From Moniliophthora roreri (taxonomy: Eukaryota > Basidiomycota > Agaricomycetes > Agaricales > Marasmiaceae), in the NCBI GenBank assembly GCA_001466705.2, contig LATX02000180.1, forward strand, positions 186,001-250,000: DNA of 64,000 nucleotides. The letters are read 5' to 3'. Position numbers and translations under genes: made by a program. Numbering within the stretch: the first letter of the stretch is position 1; each line of letters begins with the position of its first letter. Positions 22,400 through 35,111 of this stretch are shown piece by piece. The notes under the pieces are model-generated. The model was not told the origin of the DNA. It did not search any database and saw nothing but the letters and a program-made list of their open reading frames with translations.

Positions 22400-22968
22400 T
22401 CAAGACAGCCGGTACGGATAGTATGCGTAAGAATTGGCAGTGTCACCGAGAGTATCGGGAGCAAGTTGATAACGAGGTGTAGGAGTGAGGAGGTACCGTG
22501 ATAGAATGTCGAGAAGCTCGTAAATTATGGTAGTAAGTCCTGTAATGACCGTCGCTATGAACAGGTAGAATGCTAGACAATGATAAGGATGAACGAATGG
22601 GTACAGAAGCGGTATGTGGACGTTACCGGTGACGTAGTGGTTGATTTTGTCTCGACTTGAGGGGCTCGGGTACTCGACTGGACCAAAGTAAGACAGTTAA
22701 TGACGGCAAAAAGAAAGGACAAACCTTTAGACAAAACTGATCTGGTAGAGAACGTTCGCAGGTTGTGGTTCTTTGATTCTGTGCGTAGAAGCGGAGAACT
22801 CGGGTAAAGTGGTACCTTTCGAGGTCTGTTTTGGCCGTGTTCATTGATGGTGTCACACGTGGGAAAAATGTCTAAACGAGGTGGAGGTAGAGTGCCTGAG
22901 GAAACCATATTCAGCGCAGACGAGTGTTTTTGGACATGCTGGTGCTCGCTTCGCGATATGTGCAGCAT
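22400..22968 (-). CDS. Small protein with a C-terminal membrane helix, unknown function
   Basis: Reconstructed from splice signals: exons 22968-22725, 22677-22627 and 22572-22400 sum to exactly 155 residues. Introns are 47 nt (GTTTGT...CAG, with TTAAC branch site) and 54 nt (GTAACG...TAG), both phase 1. The N-terminal ~100 residues are polar and Ser/Pro/Arg-rich. The last exon encodes a hydrophobic helix (YLFIATVITGLTTIIYELL) and a Tyr/Pro-rich tail. No family recognised. An internal ATG at 22908 is an alternative start. Confidence 0.5.
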
Positions 22969-23510
22969 GGCTCCAAAGATAAAGTTACGCCCATAGGCCT
23001 CCGTCGCCCGTCGCAAAGGCCCTCATTTTCAGTCCAGAATACCGACGGGCTGTGTCGCTATCGTATTATCGACTACGACGGCAACTGTATGCCGCCCATG
23101 TCAAATTTTTCGAACCGGTAGTTCCAGGGCGCGAAAAAGACGTCCAAAAGTTGCCCCTAGGTTGAATTCCATGCAGCAGGGTCATCGGAGACCCATATGA
23201 TCTCGCGACATCATTCAAGTAGAGAAAAGATTACGTCGATGGTGACCCGAGCGGGTTGACCTTTTTGAAGCTTTCAAGTCGAAATTTTCTTGAGATATCG
23301 GCTGTCCAAGAGGTCCCTCAGAGTTCCATGTAGATATGAAACAAGCCGTAAGGAAAAAAAAATTTACTGTAATGTTTTGGCAGGTTTCTGGGTTGTTTGG
23401 TTCGTGACCAATTGGGGCAGTGGGCCGGTTGCCACGCCTGAGGGAGCGATCGTCATTTTTAACAGTACGAAACTTGGGCCATCCCACGCTCTCTCTTCCT
23501 ACCACCATCT
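22969..23510. other. Intergenic, shared divergent promoter region
   Basis: Holds the upstream regions of the small membrane protein (minus) and of FKS1 (plus). No supported gene. Confidence 0.4.
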
Positions 23511-26500
23511 ATGCCCGCCAGACCTGCGCCTGGGAGCCAGGAGGGCTATCCTTCCTCCTCGTCGCCACCCTCCGTCGACGCCCATCATAACGATCCTTTC
23601 AGCCCACCGCCCCAGGCAGCTCAGTACGACAGCTATTACGGTCGTAGAGACAATTATGCTCCAGATACACCCGGACAAAACAATTATCAACACGACCAGC
23701 AGTACTATGACCAGAACGCTCCTTACGACCCTTACAGTGCGTACAAGTCGCTGGAATACGCAGCTGCTCTCTGCTTTTGTCGTTCAACAGTTTTTCTCAC
23801 ACTATTCTTTGCGCAGCTCCACACGACAATGACTCTGAAGCCGACGTCTATGGGCAGAGGTATGCGACTTCTGCAGAGTCGTTAGGTCAACATCATGCAG
23901 GAGTATCGGAATCAGCTTATACAGAGTATGCTTCGAATAGCACCCGCGATTCCTATCCAGCTTGGAATACAGAACGTCAAATCCCGCTCTCTAAGGAAGA
24001 AATAGAAGATATATTTTTGGATCTTACGCAAAAGTTTGGATTTCAGAGGGATTCGATGCGAAACATGGTGAGAGTGCTGTCCTCGGCATCACACGCCGCC
24101 TTTACTGCTTGTATTGCTCACGCATTCTCTCTTCTCTAGTTTGACTTTTTAATGCATCTCCTGGATAGCAGGGCATCTCGCATGTCGCCCAATCAAGCTC
24201 TCTTGACGCTCCATGCCGACTACATCGGTGGACAAAACGCCAACTATCGCAAATGGTATTTTGCCGCACAGCTCGACCTTGACGACGCCATAGGTCAGGT
24301 CCAGAATCCAGGTCTCAACCGTCTCAAATCCAAACGCGGGGGTGGCAAACGTCCTTCCCACGAAAAATCACTCTCAACAGCAATGGAGCGCTGGCGGCAA
24401 GCGATGAACAACATGTCTCAGTATGACCGTCTCCGCCAAATCGCTCTTTACCTTCTCTGCTGGGGTGAGGCCGCTCAGGTTCGCTTCGTACCAGAGTGCC
24501 TGTGCTTCATCTTCAAGTGCGCCGACGACTACTACCGGTCGCCAGAGTGCCAGAATCGGGTAGAGCCTGTCCCGGAAGGGTTATATCTTAGAGCGGTGAT
24601 CAAGCCTTTGTATAGGTTCATCAGGGATCAAGGGTACGAAGTGCAGGACGGCAAGTTTGTGCGAAGGGAAAGGGACCACGACCAAATCATTGGTTACGAT
24701 GACGTCAATCAACTCTTCTGGTATCCAGAGGGCATAGCGAGAATTGTGCTCAACGACAAGTCCAGACTGGTCGATCTTCCACCGGCTCAGCGATTCATGA
24801 AGTTCGACCGGGTAGACTGGAATCGAGCCTTCTTCAAGACATATTACGAGAAGCGCTCTTTCGGTCATCTTCTGGTTAACTTTAACCGGATATGGGTCAT
24901 TCACGTATCGATGTATTGGTTCTACACGGCTTACAATTCACCGGCGGTATACGCTGTTGATGGACGTTCAACACCTGCCATGACTTGGAGTGCAACTGCG
25001 CTTGGCGGTGCAGTTGCCACCATCATTATGATACTCGCTACCCTCATGGAATTCTCGTATATTCCGACAACATGGAATAATACCTCGCATCTGACTCGTC
25101 GGCTCCTCTTCTTACTCGTCACGTTGGGTCTCACCTGTGGTCCGACATTTTACATCGCTATCGTGGTCCGAAACGGCGACGATGGACAGTTGGCATTGAT
25201 TCTCGGTATCGTTCAGTTCTTCATATCCGTCGTTGCGACCCTCCTGTTCGCTATCATGCCTTCCGGGAGAATGTTTGGTGACAGGGTTGCTGGAAAGTCA
25301 CGGAAATACCTCGCCAGCCAGACCTTCACCGCTTCTTATCCGTCTTTGGACCGAGGTCCTCGACTAGCATCCATCTTACTCTGGGTGTTGGTCTTTGGCT
25401 TCAAGTTCACGGAATCTTACTTCTTCCTCACATTGTCGTTCAAGGATCCCATTCAGGTCATGGTCGGCATGAAGATTCAGGGTTGTAACGATAGGTTGTT
25501 CGGGAACGCGCTTTGCACTAACCAAGCCGCGTTTACATTGACCATTATGTATATCATGGATCTCGTGTTATTCTTCTTGGATACCTTCTTATGGTTCATC
25601 ATCTGGAATACGGTATTCAGTATCGGACGGAGTTTCAGTTTGGGTTTGAGTATTTGGACGCCGTGGAAGGATATCTTCACCAGATTACCGAAGAGGATTT
25701 ACTCCAAGTTGTTGGCTAGCCAGGATATCGAGGTGAAGTACAAGCCAAAGGTCAGCCACACTGCTTTGTTTTTCCTCTAGCGTAAAACTCATGGTGTTGT
25801 TCTCTAGGTTCTGGTCTCGCAAATATGGAATGCCGTCATCATTTCGATGTACCGCGAGCATCTGTTGTCCATTGATCACGTTCAGAAGCTGCTTTATCAC
25901 CAGGTGGATTCAGGTGAAGGTGGTAGGCGCAGTTTACGTGCACCTCCATTCTTCATCTCGCAGAGGGACAAGGCATTCAAGGGCGAGTTCTTCCCCAAGG
26001 GTAGCGAGGCCGAGAGACGTATTTCCTTCTTCGCTCAGTCCTTGACGACCCACATGCCACCTCCCCTTCCAGTTGATGCTATGCCAACGTTCACGGTTTT
26101 GACTCCTCACTACAGCGAGAAGGTAAGCACAAACGTCTCGTTCAACCTTAGTTGACGCTAACCGTCTACAATTCAGATCTTATTGTCGCTCAGGGAGATC
26201 ATTCGTGAGGAAGACAAACAGACCCGTGTTACTCTTCTCGAGTATCTCAAACAGCTGCATCCTATTGAATGGGAGAATTTTGTCAAGGATACCAAGATTT
26301 TGGCGGAGGAGTCGGCAATGTTCAACGGTCCAAGTCCGTTCGGTGACGAGAAAGGTCAATCCAAGACCGACGATCTTCCTTTCTACTTCATCGGTTTCAA
26401 GAGCGCTGCACCCGAGTTTACCCTTCGTACACGAATTTGGGCATCCCTCCGCGCACAGACTCTCTACCGAACAGTGTCAGGTATGATGAACTACTCCAAG

Positions 26501-29485
26501 GCGATCAAGCTGCTATACCGCGTCGAGAACCCCGAGGTCGTACAGCTCTTTGGTGGCAACACCGACAAGCTCGAGCGTGAGCTGGAGCGCATGTCCCGTC
26601 GTAAATTCAAGTTTGTGGTTTCCATGCAGCGATACTCCAAGTTCAACAAGGAAGAGCACGAAAATGCCGAGTTCCTTCTCCGTGCCTATCCGGACTTACA
26701 GATTGCGTATTTGGAGGAAGAGCCTCCTCGTAAAGAGGGTGGTGACCCTAGGATCTTCTCAGCACTCATCGATGGCCACAGTGAATTCATTCCGGAGACT
26801 GGAAAGCGGAGACCCAAGTTCAGAATTGAGCTACCAGGAAACCCGATCTTGGGAGACGGAAAGTCGGATAATCAGAACCATGCGATCATCTTTTATCGCG
26901 GAGAGTATCTGCAACTCATCGACGCCAACCAGGACAATTACCTCGAGGAGTGTCTCAAGATCCGAAACGTTCTTGCCGAGTTTGAGGAATGCGGCGTGTC
27001 TAGCCAAAGTCCCTATGCTCAGTGGGGCGAAAAGGATTTCAGGAAGACCCCAGTCGCTATCGTCGGTGCCAGAGAGTACATCTTCTCAGAGAACATTGGT
27101 ATCTTGGGTGACGTGGCTGCGGGCAAGGAGCAGACGTTCGGTACACTGGCTGCTAGGACCATGGCATGGATTGGCGGAAAGTTGCATTATGGTCACCCGG
27201 ATTTCTTGAACGCCCTATACATGAATACGCGCGGAGGAGTGTCCAAGGCACAAAAGGGTTTACATCTCAACGAGGATATTTACGCTGGTATGAATGCCTT
27301 CGGACGTGGTGGAAGGATCAAGCACACCGAGTACTATCAGTGCGGAAAGGGCCGAGATCTTGGATTTGGGACCATTCTCAATTTCCAAACCAAATTGGGT
27401 ACCGGTATGGGTGAGCAGATGCTGAGTCGGGAGTATTATTACTTGGGCACGCAGCTGCCTATTGATCGATTCTTGACGTTCTACTATGGCCATCCGGGTT
27501 TCCAGATCAATAACATGTTGGTCATTCTGTCGGTACAGGTGTTCGTCTTCACGAGTGAGTGCTCTACAGTCTTTGATTGCCTGCGTTTAATTGCTGATTT
27601 CATATGTAGTGGTCTTCTTGGGTACTCTCAACTCGCAGTTACCGATATGTCAGTACACGGATGCGGGCCAGTTCATCGGAGGTCAAGCTGGTTGTTACAA
27701 CCTCGTCCCCGTCTTCGAGTGGATTGAGAGGTGCATCATTAGTATCTTCTTGGTCTTCATGATTGCGTTCTTGCCTCTATTCCTTCAGGGTGAGTGTCGT
27801 GTCTCCATTGAATTGGCTACTATGACTAACAATCCATTCGACAGAACTCATCGAACGTGGAAGTTGGAAGGCTATCCTACGTCTGGGCAAACAATTTGGG
27901 TCCATGTCGCCTGCCTTTGAAGTCTTTTCGACACAAATCTACACGCATTCGATTCTTAGCAACTTGACTTTTGGTGGTGCTCGTTACATTGCTACAGGAC
28001 GTGGTTTTGCGACAAGTCGGATCTACTTCAACATCCTGTTCTCTCGTTTCGCTGGACCGAGTATCTACCTTGGCATGCGAACACTGCTGATGTTGCTCTA
28101 CGTGACATTGACTTTGTGGACGCCATGGATTATCTACTTCTGGGTGTCCATCATCTCGTTGTGTATCGCACCGTTCCTGTTCAACCCACACCAGTTCGTC
28201 TTCTCAGACTTCATCGTCGACTACAGGTATGTGCACGGATTATGTCATGATGGATTATTACTGACCCATAGTACAGAGAATTCTTGAGATGGATGTCCCG
28301 AGGTAACTCACGGTCGCACACCAACTCCTGGATAGGTTATTGCCGTTTGTCAAGGACCATGATCACCGGTTACAAGAAGAAGAAACTTGGCCATCCATCG
28401 GAGAAATTGTCAGGAGATGTTCCTCGCGCAACATGGCGGGCTGTCCTTTTCTCTGAAGTCTTCTTCCCCATCGTAATGGCAGTGTTATTCGTCATCGCCT
28501 ACATATTCGTCAAGTCGTTCCCCGTTGATGGTAGGACCCCTCCAAGCCCTTTGATTCGAATTGCGGTCATTTCCCTTGGACCTATTGTTTGGAACGCGGC
28601 CATTCTCTTGGTGTTGTTCATCTTCTCACTCTTCCTCGGACCGATGTTGGATCCCGTCTTCCCTTTGTTTGGTTCCATTATGGCCTTCATCGCCCATACG
28701 CTCGCTGTAGTTGGAATGATTGGTTTCTTCGAGTTCTTGGTACGTACCAATCACCGCCGAACATGAGTATATTGACATTCTTACATTGACTGCAGTGGTT
28801 CCTGGAGCTTTGGCAAGTTTCACATGCGGTACTTGGTCTGATCACGGTTGTCGCTATTCAGCGTGCGATTCACAAAGTCCTTATCGCCGTGTTCCTTTCT
28901 CGAGAGTTCAAGCATGATGAGACGAATAGGGCGTGGTGGTCAGGACGCTGGTATGGCCGTGGTCTTGGTACACATGCCATGTCGCAGCCAGCCCGCGAAT
29001 TTGTCGTTAAGATCATCGAACTGTCACTCTGGAGTTCTGATCTCATCATTGGACATATCCTGCTGTTCATGCTCACACCTCCTACACTCATTCCCTACTT
29101 CGATCGCTTCCATGCCACTATTCTGTGTAAGCTGGTTCCTCGTAATGTGACTCTTTCTGGTGCTGATCATCGTCGATAGTCTGGTTGCGCCCATCAAAGC
29201 AAATCCGTGCACCTCTTTATTCCATCAAGCAAAAGCAACGGCGTCGCTGGATGGTCAGTTATTTCTTGTTCATTATTGTTTTCTGCTCTCATTGTTTCCT
29301 TCCAACAGATAATAAAATACGGAACCATTTATTTACTCGTCATCGCCGTTTTCACTGCATTAATAGCTATTCGTGAGTTCCACCAAGCGCCGTTTTGGGG
29401 CTTCCGATCACTAACCTCTTCACCCATAGCTGCCATCTTCCGTACTACCATGCATCTGAACTGTGAACTTTGCAACAATCTTTAA
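23511..29485 (+). CDS. FKS1: 1,3-beta-glucan synthase catalytic subunit
   Basis: Twelve exons (23511-23736, 23817-24067, 24140-25750, 25808-26122, 26177-27554, 27610-27789, 27845-28226, 28277-28739, 28796-29126, 29180-29253, 29309-29372, 29430-29485) sum to 1776 residues, the normal length for fungal Fks proteins. Order: a Pro/Gln/Tyr-rich cytosolic N-terminus; the FKS1 N-terminal domain ([20 protein letters not shown]); a first group of membrane helices; the large GT48 cytosolic domain ([15 protein letters not shown] and [14 protein letters not shown] segments; the RVENPEV and [10 protein letters not shown] blocks); then a second group of helices. The protein makes the main cell-wall glucan from UDP-glucose at the plasma membrane, normally controlled by Rho1. 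This is the target class of echinocandins. No disruption was found. Confidence 0.97.
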
Positions 29486-30710
29486 TGGACTTCTACGATT
29501 CTGTCACGACAGTACACATTAATTAGATCTCTTTCCTTTCTATACACCCTGTATTCATGTTTGATTTTTCCCATGCCAGTGCTGGTGTGCAGTGGACGAT
29601 TACTTTTTCTCGCCCGCCTCCGTGGAAGAAATTTTTAAACTATGTCAAGGACTTTTTTTAGTTAGTGTACGTCTAGCATGATACCAATTCCATTGATATC
29701 GCTAAACCATCGCTTTGCGTTGCATATGCTTTCTGGTGGAATACCATCAGCACGAGACTATCTCTCCTCAAGGTATACTCTGCCACATCTCTGACAATCT
29801 ATTCTAGATGATATGAATTGAAGGTATTTGTTCACTGCCGTGTTCCGTACTGCGCGTTGATGCTTTGCGTAGGTGATCTATCTATCTATCTCCCGTTTCC
29901 ACGGACTTGTTTCAGGATTCTATCGTCTCTATACTCTCACCGAACAGCATCCATCCTTCGAGACCACGTACCGAGCTATCTAGACATTGGCGACGCACCA
30001 TAATTTAGTCATTTTCCGGAAATGAGCCGTGCACGAATCCGTTGCGCATGCTCCTTTTTGATTGATACTTTCGAGTCCTGTTCAAAGCGATATTCGCCAC
30101 CTCAGTTGAACTATAGAGTCCGTGAAACGAATTTGTTGCTTTGAAATCTGCGCCGCTGAACTTAATCACAGAAAAGAGTATGGTGCTGTGATCATAAGGT
30201 GAGAATCTACCCTCGATACCTCAGCAGCATCTGATACCAGTAGACGGCGCCCAGCCCTCCCTCAAGGCCTCAAACTGTGCGGGGTCAAGCTAGCGCCGTT
30301 TGACCTGTAATCGACCACATGCAGCCTCCCGCTAATGACCGCATCGGTCGAGCAGCAATTTCACAAAAACCGGATCATTAGGCGCTGGCTGGTTTCTTGT
30401 ACAATATCGCCATATCGAAACAAACCCTGCGAATCTGCGTGACCGTATTTATTCATTCTACCGGTAAAATTCGGGGGTGCGACCTCACTGTGGCGGAGGC
30501 AGAGGGCACCTGAGGGAAGACAATCGCGGTAAATCAATTCCTATGTCTGATTTGAGGTGATTGACTATTTCTGCTTGTTGCAGGTATTTCCTTTGAGTCT
30601 ATTGAATGGGCATGACACGGGTCTCGCAGGAGCACTTAGCACCTGCCATGGGAATCGTGTGGTTCGTATACTGTACCTATCAGAGCGTATGGAAGAACAT
30701 CCAGAGCAGA
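29486..30710. other. Intergenic, no supported gene
   Basis: About 1.2 kb. A short tetranucleotide run (tatctatctatc) lies near 29879-29890. Nothing else is recognised. Confidence 0.45.
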
Positions 30711-30720
30711 GGTATAAGTA
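30711..30720 (+). promoter_or_regulatory. TATA box of thaumatin-like gene 1
   Basis: GGTATAAGTA lies 56-65 bp before the ATG at 30776, a suitable place for a core promoter. Confidence 0.4.
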
Positions 30721-30775
30721 GGCCACCCTACAAGGTTGAACTCTTCAGTCTGAACTCGCCTTCGGAATTCTCAAC

Positions 30776-32187
30776 ATGAAGTTGTTCTTTGCAAGTGCAT
30801 CTCTCGCTGGGTTGTCCACCGTTGCAGCCCGTACCTTCACGGTATGACGGTGCCTTTTTCCATGGGTTTTCTTCTAATCCCTCCTCGGCCAGGTCTATAA
30901 CGCATGTCCGTTTACCATCTGGTGAGTCCCCGCTATTTACATGTGCATCATATGCTCTTTTCTCATTCACCGACACAGGCCAGCTGTAATTCTTTACTTT
31001 TGCCTCCTCGGACTTTTTCTCACAATGAGTCCCAGCTATTTACAGATCTCCATGCTGGGTCTGCTGTTCCTAACTTCAAGACTGGGTGCGCTTCATGATT
31101 CGTCCTGGGAATATAGCCCTGATCCCCTTTTGTAGCTGGGAGGCTCCTGCATGGTCCACAGTAACGTTCTCGGTACCGGGTAGGTCCAAGTTCCATTTCG
31201 CTGTGTTCATTTCTGACAAAACGGACAAACACGCAGACAACTGGACGGCAGGAAGGATCTGGGCAAGTAATAAACTTGTTTATGCAGGCAGATGGCTAAC
31301 TACTCAATGCAGGCCAGACGTAACTGCGACTTCTCCAGGAGCGGAGGTCCCACTGCCCAGTGCCTCACCGGCGGTTGCAACGGAGGCCTCGAATGCGACA
31401 GGAACACTGGAACTGGTGTTCCACCCGCAACGATAGCGGTCGTAAAGCTTATTTCATGTCCAACTTCCTTTACTAACGTTGCTTTGGATTGCAGTGAGTG
31501 GACTTTGTCAAGTAACCCCAACATTCCCGACAACTATGATAGTATGTGACTGTTTATACCACGCCGGTGAAGATGATACTGATCTCCTACCCAGTTTCGC
31601 TTGTGGACGGTTACAATCTTCCTGCCAGGTACCAGTAGAGAGCCTCAGTTTGGATTACTCCCTGATCACGTGACCAGGATCTCTAATAACAAAGGATGCC
31701 CCGTTGCCGAATGTGCAAAGGATCTAGGACCAAACTGTAAGAAATGGATACACCTTCTTGGGGAATGATACAGATCTGATTACTTCACGTAGGTCCTGCT
31801 CCCTTGAAAGGGCCATTCGACTCAACAGGATTCCCCGTGGGTTGCAAGAGTGCTTGCGTACGTGGTGAATTCCTCCACCCAAGGTCAAGGCTAACATCAT
31901 CCCAGTTTGCAAACTTGGACGGACACCCTCAGGACTCGGCCAATTGCTGTTCTGGAAGCCATAATACCCCCCAAACCTGCCCTTCCAGCGGCGTTCAATA
32001 CTACAGTTACTTCAGTGCGTCGGGTTATATTTATTGATAGGCTTCTGAGATACTCAATGTCATTTCAAAAACAGAGAGTAACTGCCCAAGGTCTTACGCC
32101 TACGCCTATGACGAGAACAGTGGCACTGCATTGTTCACTTGCGACTCGAAGCTCAAGGCTGATTATACGTTGACATTCTGTCCCTGA
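30776..32187 (+). CDS. Secreted thaumatin-like protein, tandem copy 1
   Basis: About 13 small exons. The product starts with a signal peptide (MKLFFASASLAGLSTVAA), then TFTVYNACPFTIWPA, DNWTAGRIW, CDFSRSG, GGCNGGLEC, the CPAPLKGPFD and GFPVGCKSAC blocks, NCCSGSHNTPQTCPSSG, and a YAYAYDE ... DYTLTFCP end. The many conserved cysteines match the thaumatin/PR-5 fold; fungal members are secreted and some hydrolyse or bind beta-glucans. Odd splicing: a 7-nt exon at 30979-30985, a GC-AG intron at 31263-31312 (GCAAGT donor), and an intron 31439-31498 that keeps frame only if the second of two close AGs is used (dropping one Glu present in copy 2). Confidence 0.85.
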
Positions 32188-33606
32188 GCGCTACTAAGCC
32201 TGCCGCTGGTAACCGTACCGAGACGTAATGGATTCTAGTATTCCTGTTGTATCACATTCTGAAATGTACTGTTTGACCCAAGATGAACATTGTTGATCTA
32301 ACGGTTTTACTATGTACAAGCATGCCGTGTGGACTCCGGCAAACTTCTTCCCACGGCATTGCTCAGTGTTCTCAACCTCCCCCCGTGGCCCCCGAGCTCT
32401 GCAGACCTTCAACAAGTCTTGACCCCAGCAAATAAGCAACGCTTGCTTGAGCACCGCATGCTTTGTACTACGGATCAAGTCTCAAAGGATGTTGGCAACG
32501 CCCGCACGAACCTTTCACATCCAAGATGATAATCAATTTATGGCCAGTCTTTTCAATGTTTTATCTGTGAGTCCAGGACATGATGCATGACATCTCTTCC
32601 AGTAAGCCTCACCTTGAATGGAGCGAAGGCGGGGCACCTATAAGGATGAATTGAGCCAACAAGCCACCGTGCCGATATGGGTGAAGATTCGAACGACTTT
32701 GTTGGTATTGATTATTGGATATCGGTCCGTCGCATGGTCTTGGTATGGTATCAACTCACTACGCCGTTCCTGGAAAGGGCTGACTGTAAGCTTCTAGGAC
32801 ACGGCAAAAGTCCTTAATACGCACACATACAGGGTGACGATCTCATGTGTTATACGCGACCCATGAGTACGCACACTGTAATCCTCGTCATCTACTTTAC
32901 TCGTTCCTGATTATAGTACCGTCTTCTTTAGAGTAACATAGCCTTCGCACTCGAAAGTGTGGTGTTTCACGTCGACCCACTTTCGGCGATTATCAGGCTG
33001 GTCAGTCCCAATCCGGCGTCGCCTTGTGTTTGCCTTTAGCGGTGGTTTCGCACCAGCTTAACCCTCATTGACTTTTCTGCAATCTGTCCTCCGCATCAGC
33101 GACCATGTGCGACCATATGTATTTCTATTCACTCAAAAGAAACTTTAATCGCGGCTCGGCTTGTGTCCAAGCAAACCTCATGAACAGATGTCGGAGCGAG
33201 ATTCGGCCAACTCTGTTTGCGGATCATTACGCATGGGTTCCCTCAAGCAACAGATCTTCAATCGATTTCGATTATGATCAGCGGAAAAAGGAAACGACCC
33301 TCAACAGTCAGCAAGGTATGTTTCTGCGCTCTGGCATCATTCGCAGCAACTGACCCATTTCGGATCTCCATCAGGTGCTTGATTCATATGCCTGCAACGT
33401 CAAACCGTGTGATCGGTCCAAGTATCAGTGCGGAGAAATTTACTTGGGACTCGTTGTTGTCATGCTGTTTTATTGGTTGTGAACGTCTCCGCTAAGTCAC
33501 GGAGTCGATTACGGTACTAGCTCAACCCAAAACATTTAAAGAGGGCTCGGCTTTCTCTGTTTCTTCACTCCGCAGTGGAAGTACATCCAGCCTAACTGCA
33601 ATCGCT
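32188..33606. other. Spacer between the thaumatin-like copies
   Basis: About 1.4 kb with short frames only. No similarity to the flanking genes was noticed by eye. Confidence 0.4.
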
Positions 33607-34891
33607 ATGAAGTTGTTCGTCGCCTCTCTCACAGGCTCCGCCCTCTTGTCTAGCGTTGCCGCCCGTACATTTACCGTATACAACGCATGCCCGTTCACGA
33701 TCTGGTGAGCGCGGAATGCCCTTGGTCACGACCGACGCTAACATCTCAGTAGGCCTGCAGTGTTCACTGACCTTAACGTTGGCTCTGCCGTTCCCGACGT
33801 GCCCACCGGGTGAGTGCTTTTGTGCTTTGATGATTGTTTAGCTGAAGACAAACAGATGGGAGGCACCAGCATGGAGTGTACGGTCTTTCAACGTCCCAGG
33901 TGCGTTTTCAGACTCAGGTTCTGCTTATTGCCTTGCTTATCGGTTCGCGCAGATAACTGGACTGCGGGAAGGATTTGGGTTCGTGTCATTCGTTCACTTC
34001 CGACGGAGGGATTGATGCGCGCATTATCTAGGGAAGGAGGAACTGTGATTTCAGTAAATCTGGCCCCGACTCTTGTCTTTCCGGCGGGTGCAATGGCGGT
34101 CTCCTTTGCGACCAGCGCACTGGAACAGTATGTCAATTATCAATGCAGCCCTCCACCTGCTAATCTTTCGAAAGGGTGTTCCTCCTGTATCACTTGCGGT
34201 TTGTTCCCAATTTCTGCATTCCTGGCGATAACCAATAAAGTACATAGGAATGGACGCTTTCTGCCGATCCCAACATCCCGGATCACTATGACGTCTCACT
34301 TGTCGACGGATACAACCTGCCTATGAGGTATGTGGGGCAATCAAGTTCCTTGACGCAATACTATACTCATCCATCGCGGTAGGATCACCAACAATAAGGG
34401 ATGCCCCGTGGCTGATTGTCCAGTCGACTTGGGTCCCAACTGTATGTATTCAAAGTCCCATCGGCTGAGGTCGAGAAGTTTATTTGTAATCTTCAGGTCC
34501 TGCCCCATTGAAGGGTCCCTTCGATGCTTCTGGCTTCCCCGTAGGATGCAAATCCGCATGTGCAAGTATCTTCATTACTCCTAGGGAGAAATCTGAGCTG
34601 ACATGTGCTCCACGGCTAGTTTGCCAACCTAGACGGAAACCAAGCAAACTCGCCTAACTGCTGTTCTGGCGATTTTAACAGGCCCGAGACTTGCCCCCCC
34701 AGCGGCGTCCAATTCTACGATTATTTCAGTACGTCACAGTTTTTCCATGAATAACCAAGGTACTTAGCCTGGGGACAGAGGGTAACTGCCCCAATTCTTA
34801 TGCTTACGCATATGACGAGAGTAGTGGCACCGCTTTATTCACTTGCCCTTCGACTGCCAAGGCTGACTACACTCTGACATTCTGCCCTTGA
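33607..34891 (+). CDS. Secreted thaumatin-like protein, tandem copy 2
   Basis: Paralogue of the gene at 30776, same orientation and nearly the same intron positions. It has a signal peptide (MKLFVASLTGSALLSSVAA), TFTVYNACPFTIW, PAVFTDLNVGSAVP, DNWTAGRIW, RRNCDF, the GGCNGGLLCDQ block, AEWTLSADPNIPDHYD, NNKGCPVADC, CPAPLKGPFD, GFPVGCKSAC, SPNCCSGDF, ETCPPSGVQFYDYF and a DYTLTFCP end. Unlike copy 1 it has one uninterrupted exon across WPAVFTDL, and ordinary GT donors at the equivalent of copy 1's GC intron. Likely wall-associated or extracellular. Confidence 0.88.
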
Positions 34892-35111
34892 AGTACAGGT
34901 GCACGTTACGCAGTCGAATGAATGCCTTGCTGACTCAAATATTTACATCATAAGTAAAGGCGTCGTATGTAATGTGGCTATCAATAAACAAAACAATGCA
35001 TGTTAGGACGAGGAAATCAGTGAGTCGGCTCTGGCGTCAATAGTAAGAATGCTAGTATTGCGTCGGATCCTTCCAACAGGGCCAAGATGTGATAGGATGG
35101 CGACGTGTCCA

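Noticed and set aside
22573..23016. A 147-residue minus-strand frame
   Set aside because: It starts at TTG and reads through two well-formed introns; the three-exon model uses the same DNA better.
24931..29212. Many opposite-strand and shifted frames within FKS1
   Set aside because: The FKS1 frame is fully explained by homology and splice sites; these frames have no independent support.
17077..30775. GH5 glucosidase, FKS1 and thaumatin genes as a functional cell-wall cluster
   Set aside because: They act on different substrates, are unevenly spaced and oriented, and share no visible regulatory motif; proximity alone is weak evidence.
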